Positions 58,506-64,000 of a DNA stretch of 64,000 nucleotides are shown here, piece by piece. The notes beneath the pieces were generated by a model. The model did not search any database. It had not been told where the DNA came from and was given only the letters and a program-made list of their open reading frames with translations. This stretch comes from Vibrio fortis. Its GTDB lineage: Bacteria > Pseudomonadota > Gammaproteobacteria > Enterobacterales > Vibrionaceae. The position numbers and the translations under genes are program-made. The stretch is taken from the NCBI RefSeq assembly GCF_000695685.1, contig NZ_JFFR01000025.1:186001-250000 (forward strand), in the 5' to 3' direction. The first letter of the stretch is position 1, and every line of letters starts with the position of its first letter.

Positions 58506-60581
58506 TTACATTACACGCATACCTGGCTGTGCACCTTCGTGCGGCTCAAGGATCCATAGGTCGCTGCCACCAGGGCCGGCTGCTAGGATCATGCCTTCAG
58601 ACATACCAAACTTCATCTTACGAGGTTTAAGGTTTGCCACCATTACAGTTAGCTTGCCTTCTAGCTCTTCAGGTTTGTACGCTGACTTAATGCCAGAGAA
58701 CACCTGACGAGTTTCACCACCGATGTCTAGTTGGAACTTAAGCAGTTTGTTTGCCTTTGGCACTTCTTCACAAGAGATAATACGCGCAATACGCATGTCG
58801 ACTGCTGCGAACGCATCGAACTCAATCTCGTCTGCGATTGGATCTTTATCAAGCTCTGTTTGACTTGCTTTGTTCTTAGCTGCTTCTGCCGCCTCTTTCG
58901 CTGCAACTTCTGCTGCTGCGTCTTCTTTAGAAGCTTCAATCATCGCTTCAACCTTTTTAGGGTCAATACGGTTGAACAGTGCCTTGAACTTAGTGATCTC
59001 GTGACCAGTTAGTGGTGCAGCCATGCCTTCCCACGTTAGCTCTTCGTTTAGGAATGCTTCAGTGCGTGCTGCTAGCTCAGGCATTACCGGTTTCAGGTAC
59101 GTGATTAGAACGCGGAATAGGTTAATACCAACAGAACAGATGTCTTGCAGTTCTTGGTCTTTACCTTCTTCTTTCGCTACAACCCACGGTGCTTTTTCGT
59201 CAACGTATTGGTTTGCTTTATCTGCTAGTGCCGTGATTTCACGGATTGCACGACCAAATTCGCGAGTTTCGTAAAGCTCAGCAATACGATCAGCAGCTGC
59301 AACAAATTCGTTGTACAGTTCTGGCTCTGCGAAGTTGTCAGATAGCTTGCCTTCAAAACGCTTAGTGATGAAACCTGCGTTACGAGATGCAAGGTTAACA
59401 ATCTTGTTTACTACGTCAGCGTTTACACGTTGAGTGAAGTCTTCAAGGTTTAGATCTAGGTCATCAATGCGGCTGTTTAGCTTAGCTGCGTAGTAGTAGC
59501 GTAGACATTCTGGATCTAGGTGATCTAGGTAAGTCGCTGCTTTGATGAACGTTCCTTTAGACTTAGACATCTTAGCGCCGTTTACCGTTACGTAGCCGTG
59601 TACGAATACGTTATTTGGCTTACGGAAACCAGAACCTTCTAGCATTGCAGGCCAGAATAGAGAGTGGAAGTACACGATGTCTTTACCGATGAAGTGGTAA
59701 AGTTCAGTTGTGCTGTCTTTCTTCCAGTATTCGTCGAAGTCTAGACCTTCAGTCTTGTTACATAAGTTCTTGAATGAAGCCATGTAGCCAACAGGTGCGT
59801 CTAGCCATACGTAGAAGAATTTGTCTTTCTCGCCTGGGATTTCAAAGCCGAAGTATGGCGCGTCACGTGAGATATCCCACTGTTGTAGGCCAGACTCAAA
59901 CCACTCTTGCATCTTGTTCGCTGTTTCAGCTTGAAGAGAGCCAGAGCGAGTCCACTCTTGTAGCATGCTCTCGAACTGAGGTAGGTCGAAGAAGAAGTGC
60001 TCAGAGTCTTTCATTACTGGTGTTGCGCCAGATACTGCTGACTTAGGATCAATAAGTTCTGTTGGGCTGTATGTTTCGCCACAGTTATCACAGTTGTCGC
60101 CGTATTGATCTTCTGACTTACACTTAGGACATGTACCTTTTACGAAACGATCCGGTAGGAACATCTCTTTCTCAGGGTCGAATAGCTGAGAGATAGTGCG
60201 GCTAGAGATAAAGCCGTTCTTCTTAAGCTCTAGGTAGATGTGTGAAGCCAGCTCACGGTTCTCTTCTGAGTGTGTGCTGTGGTAGTTGTCAAAGCTAATA
60301 TCGAAGCCAGCGAAGTCTTTCTGGTGCTCTTCACTTACAGCAGCGATCATCTCTTCTGGTGTAATACCCATCTGTTGTGCTTTTAGCATGATTGGCGTGC
60401 CGTGAGCATCGTCAGCACAGATGAAGTTTACAGTGTTGCCGCGTAGGCGTTGGTAGCGCACCCAAATGTCAGCTTGAATGTGCTCAAGCATGTGACCTAG
60501 GTGAATCGAACCATTAGCATACGGAAGGGCACAAGTGACCAGTAGTTTCCTTGAATCAAGAGTTCTTGGATCGTTTGCCAT
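58506..60581 (-). CDS. metG: Methionyl-tRNA synthetase
   Basis: A 691-residue class I aminoacyl-tRNA synthetase. It has the HIGH-type HLGH in [12 protein letters not shown], a zinc-knuckle domain with [22 protein letters not shown] in [11 protein letters not shown] (about residue 337), and a C-terminal tRNA-binding dimerisation domain (about 590-691). The start at [10 protein letters not shown] fits the family; an in-frame start 81 bases upstream is not supported. It is divergent from apbC, an arrangement shared with enterics. Confidence 0.96.
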   Translation of the reverse strand: MANDPRTLDSRKLLVTCALPYANGSIHLGHMLEHIQADIWVRYQRLRGNTVNFICADDAHGTPIMLKAQQMGITPEEMIAAVSEEHQKDFAGFDISFDNYHSTHSEENRELASHIYLELKKNGFISSRTISQLFDPEKEMFLPDRFVKGTCPKCKSEDQYGDNCDNCGETYSPTELIDPKSAVSGATPVMKDSEHFFFDLPQFESMLQEWTRSGSLQAETANKMQEWFESGLQQWDISRDAPYFGFEIPGEKDKFFYVWLDAPVGYMASFKNLCNKTEGLDFDEYWKKDSTTELYHFIGKDIVYFHSLFWPAMLEGSGFRKPNNVFVHGYVTVNGAKMSKSKGTFIKAATYLDHLDPECLRYYYAAKLNSRIDDLDLNLEDFTQRVNADVVNKIVNLASRNAGFITKRFEGKLSDNFAEPELYNEFVAAADRIAELYETREFGRAIREITALADKANQYVDEKAPWVVAKEEGKDQELQDICSVGINLFRVLITYLKPVMPELAARTEAFLNEELTWEGMAAPLTGHEITKFKALFNRIDPKKVEAMIEASKEDAAAEVAAKEAAEAAKNKASQTELDKDPIADEIEFDAFAAVDMRIARIISCEEVPKANKLLKFQLDIGGETRQVFSGIKSAYKPEELEGKLTVMVANLKPRKMKFGMSEGMILAAGPGGSDLWILEPHEGAQPGMRVM

Positions 60582-60740
60582 ACTTAAATTTCGCTTCTTT
60601 TTGATGGGTATAAATTTGATGTGTAATACTACTTTATAACAGGTGTCACGCCAAGGTATCAAATTGACGAATCCCTTAGTTTTTTAAGGGTTCAGTCTTT
60701 CGTCAGGGGGTGATAGCATAAATCAAAAAAAGGAGCCCCA

Positions 60741-61817
60741 ATGCGTAACTTCACATCAAAGCAAGATTTTTGTTCTTGGCTGAATGAGTTTGAATCTGTA
60801 CTTCTAATCCCTGAATGGGCATCGCAACCGAATATGGTGACGGTAGACCCAAAGGGTTCATTCATCATTACGCTTCCATTTGCGGCCAATAGCTTAGTAG
60901 AAGAGCTATCACACTGGATATCACATCAAATCGCAGAGCAGAAAGTCGCTGGGTTCGACTTTGAAGTTCGAATTAAGCCTGCTGCACTTGAAACAACCGT
61001 ATCAAGCCCCGTCAAAGGCGTGAAAAATATTATTGCGGTGACGTCTGCTAAAGGGGGCGTTGGTAAATCAACAACCTCAGTAAACTTAGCGTTAGCACTC
61101 TCAAAGTCAGGCGCTAAAGTTGGTCTATTGGATGCTGATATTTATGGTCCTTCTGTACCTATGATGCTTGGCCAAATGCAAGCGAAACCAGAAGTGCGTG
61201 ACAATAAATGGATGATTCCTATTGAAGCTCATGGGATCTTCACTCACTCAATTGGTTACTTGGTATCAAAAGATGATGCAGCTATCTGGCGTGGTCCAAT
61301 GGCAGCGAAAGCTCTTGGCCAGATCATGAATGAAACGGTATGGCCGGATCTGGATTATCTGGTGATCGATATGCCGCCGGGTACAGGTGACATTCAACTG
61401 ACTCTGTCTCAGCAAATTCCAGTTACAGGGGCGATTGTTGTGACTACACCGCAAGACCTTGCTTTAGCGGATGCTCGTAAAGGTGTAGCAATGTTTGACA
61501 AAGTAGGCGTGCCAGTAGCGGGGCTTGTTGAGAACATGAGCTACCATATCTGCAGCCACTGTGGTGAAAAAGAGCATATCTTTGGTTCTGGTGGCGCTGA
61601 AGCTATGGCCGTTGAGTTTAGCCTAGATATTCTTGCTCAGATCCCTCTGCACATCGATGTCCGTGAAGATATTGATGCGGGAATGCCAACCGTAGTGCGT
61701 CGACCAGACAGCGAGCATACGCGTCATTACCTCGATTTGGCCGAAAATGTAGCCTGTAAGATGTACTGGACGGGCAAAGTGAAACCAGAAGCGATTAACT
61801 TCTCAATGGTTGAGTAG
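60741..61817 (+). CDS. apbC: Iron-sulfur carrier ATPase ApbC/Mrp
   Basis: A 358-residue P-loop protein that carries and delivers [4Fe-4S] clusters. The N-terminal about 90 residues are a DUF59/MIP18-like region. The deviant Walker A is SAKGGVGKSTTSVNLALAL (about 106-124), and the cluster-binding CX2C is in YHICSHCGEKEH. A good ribosome-binding site (AGGAG) precedes the ATG. Confidence 0.95.
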   Translation: MRNFTSKQDFCSWLNEFESVLLIPEWASQPNMVTVDPKGSFIITLPFAANSLVEELSHWISHQIAEQKVAGFDFEVRIKPAALETTVSSPVKGVKNIIAVTSAKGGVGKSTTSVNLALALSKSGAKVGLLDADIYGPSVPMMLGQMQAKPEVRDNKWMIPIEAHGIFTHSIGYLVSKDDAAIWRGPMAAKALGQIMNETVWPDLDYLVIDMPPGTGDIQLTLSQQIPVTGAIVVTTPQDLALADARKGVAMFDKVGVPVAGLVENMSYHICSHCGEKEHIFGSGGAEAMAVEFSLDILAQIPLHIDVREDIDAGMPTVVRRPDSEHTRHYLDLAENVACKMYWTGKVKPEAINFSMVE

Positions 61818-62012
61818 TTTATAATTTATACAGAGTGTGCAAGTGGTTGATGGGCACTGGTCATTAAGCAAACGTTTATTTTGATTTAATCCATTTAGAT
61901 CATCAATTTGACGGTATTTTGCTGAAATGGCGACTAGAATCTATAGAGCTTAGCCCCTATAATCAGGCGGTTTATCTATTCCCATCACCAAAACCATATC
62001 GGGTGCAAAATA

Positions 62013-62654
62013 ATGTCTGATAATAATCAATGTGTCATCGTAGGTATCGCTGGCGCTTCAGCTTCAGGAAAAAGTCTGATTGCTAGTACTATTTATAATG
62101 AGTTGCGCGAAAAAGTAGGCGACCATCAAATTGGTGTTATCACGGAAGATTGCTACTACAGCGACCAAAGCCACTTGAGTATGGAAGAGCGTGTTAAAAC
62201 AAACTACGACCACCCAAACGCATTAGATCACGATCTACTGTGTGAGCATCTTAAAGAGCTAATGAACGGCAACGCGGTTGAAGTTCCAGAATACAGCTAC
62301 TCTGAGCACACACGTACTTCTGAAACGACTACACTTACTCCAAAGAAAGTGATCATTTTAGAAGGTATCCTACTGCTAACAGACCCACGTCTACGTGAAC
62401 TGATGCACGCGAGTGTTTTCATGGATACACCACTAGACATCTGTCTACTACGTCGTGTTAAGCGTGATGTTGAAGAGCGTGGTCGTACGATGGACTCTGT
62501 ACTGAAGCAATATCAAGAGACAGTACGTCCTATGTTTATGCAGTTCATTGAGCCATCAAAGCAGCATGCCGATATTATCGTCCCTCGTGGTGGTAAAAAC
62601 CGTATCGCTATCGACGTTTTGAAAGCTCACATTGCTAAGCTATTAAAGGCGTAG
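62013..62654 (+). CDS. udk: Uridine kinase
   Basis: A 213-residue nucleoside kinase that phosphorylates uridine and cytidine in pyrimidine salvage. The P loop is [15 protein letters not shown] (about residues 10-24), the Asp/Tyr region is [12 protein letters not shown], and [13 protein letters not shown] binds the nucleoside. The length is normal. It is 195 bp after apbC and followed by a terminator. Confidence 0.96.
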   Translation: MSDNNQCVIVGIAGASASGKSLIASTIYNELREKVGDHQIGVITEDCYYSDQSHLSMEERVKTNYDHPNALDHDLLCEHLKELMNGNAVEVPEYSYSEHTRTSETTTLTPKKVIILEGILLLTDPRLRELMHASVFMDTPLDICLLRRVKRDVEERGRTMDSVLKQYQETVRPMFMQFIEPSKQHADIIVPRGGKNRIAIDVLKAHIAKLLKA

Positions 62655-62722
62655 TCGGTACCATCTGACAAAAGTAAGAATTTAGTTATAAGTTCTTAAC
62701 TTAGCTTTATTTTTTATCGAAT

Positions 62723-62753
62723 AAGTGGCACTTTTATAGTGCCACTTTCTTTT
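62723..62753 (+). terminator. udk terminator
   Basis: Perfect 9-bp stem AAGTGGCAC / GTGCCACTT with a 7-nt loop and a T-rich tail (TCTTTT). Confidence 0.8.
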
Positions 62754-62777
62754 GGAATCTAAGCAAGGAATATGCGG

Positions 62778-64000
62778 ATGAAGAAACTACTCATTTTCAT
62801 AGCTATCCCAGTTGTTGTCGTTATCGCGGCGATTCTGGCGCTAGTGCTGTTAGTGAATCCCAACCAATTTAAACCACTGATTGTCGAACAAGCCCAAAAA
62901 CACACCGGTTTAGAGCTTGTGATTGAAGGTGACATCAGCTGGCAATTTTTCCCATCGATTGGTTTTGAACTAGGAAAGACAGAACTGCGTAATCCGCAGG
63001 GCTTCACTCAACCTAACTTATTCAAAGTTGATACCGTCGGCGTTGATATCTCTGTTACACCTCTTTTTAGCAATCAACTTGAGATCGGTAACGTTACGCT
63101 GGATGGCGCTGAATTCTATTTAGAAACTCTAAAAGATGGCAGTAAGAATATTGATGCGCTAACACAGGCTCAAACCGCTGCTACTCCTGCAGAAGAGACA
63201 ACAACTCGACCAGAAGAAGAGTCCACTTCGCCACAAGAAAGTGCAGCCTCAAACTGGACGATTAACCTCGCTGGTGTGACTGTATCGAATGCATTGTTCG
63301 AGATGGATGACAAACAAGCGGGTTCATTTATCAAGCTATACGATGTGGCGTTTAACCTATCTGAATTCGCGGCTGATACGTGGACTACAGCGACTTTCTC
63401 TGCATCTGGAGAGAACAATCAGCAGAAGTTCTCGGCGCAAGGCAGTGCAGACTTGAAGCTGGCAAAAGGCTTCGCGAGCTATGCGCTGCGTAATATAGAC
63501 TTGAATGCGACCTTTAGCGATCCAAGTACTCAAATTGAGTCGGCTAAGATTGGTCTTGATACGTTCGAGTTCGACAAAGTGAATAACTTAACATACAGCG
63601 TTGTGGGTAATGCTGCGGATATGGAACTGGATCTGAAAGGCGCTGGTGAACTAACGGTTGATAGCGCGATTTCAAAAGTTGTGCTTAACAAGCTAACTTT
63701 AGACTCTACGTTTAAAGGTGATGCACTTCCTCAATCACCAATGAAAGTCGATATGCTGTCTGATCTGAGTTTTGATCTAACTAAGAGTCACTTGAGCTTT
63801 GTATTAGAGAAGCTTCAAGCGAACAGCATCGCACTTGACGGTAAAGCGGATGTGACGCTATCTGAGATTCCTAAGGTACGTTTCTCTCTACATAGCCCGA
63901 ATATTGATTTAGATGAGTTTCTAGGTTTGGGTAGCACTTCTGATGCGTCAGCAGCTTCACAACCAGCTAAAGAAGCTGAGTCTTCAGCGCCCGTGAAAGA
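62778..64000 (+). CDS. asmA: AsmA family envelope protein (partial, runs off the window)
   Basis: The first about 407 residues of an AsmA-type protein, open to the window edge. It has one N-terminal membrane anchor (KKLLIFIAIPVVVVIAAIL), then the AsmA fold: NPNQFKPLIVEQAQKHTGLE, WQFFPSIGFELGKTELRNP, and repeated beta strands. A Thr/Glu/Ser-rich linker spans about residues 137-157, and another low-complexity segment is near the cut. AsmA-like proteins are thought to move phospholipids or affect outer-membrane assembly. AAGGA eight bases before the ATG supports this start over one six bases upstream. asmA next to udk is also seen in enterics. Confidence 0.93.
   Translation, partial: MKKLLIFIAIPVVVVIAAILALVLLVNPNQFKPLIVEQAQKHTGLELVIEGDISWQFFPSIGFELGKTELRNPQGFTQPNLFKVDTVGVDISVTPLFSNQLEIGNVTLDGAEFYLETLKDGSKNIDALTQAQTAATPAEETTTRPEEESTSPQESAASNWTINLAGVTVSNALFEMDDKQAGSFIKLYDVAFNLSEFAADTWTTATFSASGENNQQKFSAQGSADLKLAKGFASYALRNIDLNATFSDPSTQIESAKIGLDTFEFDKVNNLTYSVVGNAADMELDLKGAGELTVDSAISKVVLNKLTLDSTFKGDALPQSPMKVDMLSDLSFDLTKSHLSFVLEKLQANSIALDGKADVTLSEIPKVRFSLHSPNIDLDEFLGLGSTSDASAASQPAKEAESSAPVK

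Overview
The window is a 64-kb piece of a Vibrio chromosome. The call rests on several Vibrio hallmarks: a quorum-sensing block (uvrB, a divergent Qrr small RNA, luxO, luxU), the Na+-motor gene motY beside rnt, an rnf operon with a very long RnfC, and a FadR with the Vibrio-type internal insertion. Every protein-coding gene looks intact except the last (asmA), which runs off the right edge. I see no prophage, integrase, insertion sequence, CRISPR array or defence island; this is mostly core chromosome.

Layout, left to right. 1-5.1 kb: a K+-channel-like protein, a MarC/YchE membrane protein and adhE. 5.1-8.6 kb: a short-chain dehydrogenase homologue that lacks its catalytic Tyr/Lys, a hypothetical protein, sodB, grxD and a cytoplasmic DsbA-like protein. 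8.6-14.6 kb: a 1509-residue hybrid sensor kinase with a TPR response regulator. 14.8-19.8 kb: a YuiF/NhaC-type transporter, rnt, motY, a Cys-rich small protein under an apparent Fur-controlled promoter, gloA and nth. 19.9-26.3 kb: rnfABCDGE, transcribed leftward into nth. 26.5-26.9 kb: a tRNA-Asn gene followed by two degenerate copies of its 3' end, each with its own terminator. 27-31.4 kb: uvrB with LexA and DnaA sites, the Qrr RNA, luxO and luxU. 31.5-35.5 kb: ybhK diverging from a Moco riboswitch and moaABCDE. 36-41.7 kb: oppABCDF. 41.9-48.5 kb: yqjG, pta, ackA, yfbV and a periplasmic binding protein with a LexA-like operator. 48.6-54 kb: a MalZ-like glycosidase, a diguanylate cyclase, dusC and a SEC-C protein. 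54-58.3 kb: dsbB, nhaB, fadR and yehS. 58.5-64 kb: metG, apbC/mrp, udk and the start of asmA.

Functionally the genes cover mixed-acid and acetate metabolism (adhE, ackA-pta), redox and stress (rnf, sodB, grxD, gloA, nth, uvrB), quorum-sensing phosphorelay (LuxU to LuxO to Qrr), molybdopterin synthesis, oligopeptide uptake and fatty-acid regulation.

No wholly new multi-gene system is evident. The least ordinary signals are: the tRNA-Asn 3'-end repeats (reminiscent of E. coli rtT repeats) together with an A-C mismatch in the T stem of the intact tRNA; a Fur box lying exactly inside the promoter spacer of the Cys-rich protein; the SDR pseudoenzyme next to adhE; a 38-residue tandem repeat in RnfC; and a LexA-type palindrome before a transporter binding-protein gene. 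All family assignments are from reading the sequence; no database search was possible.
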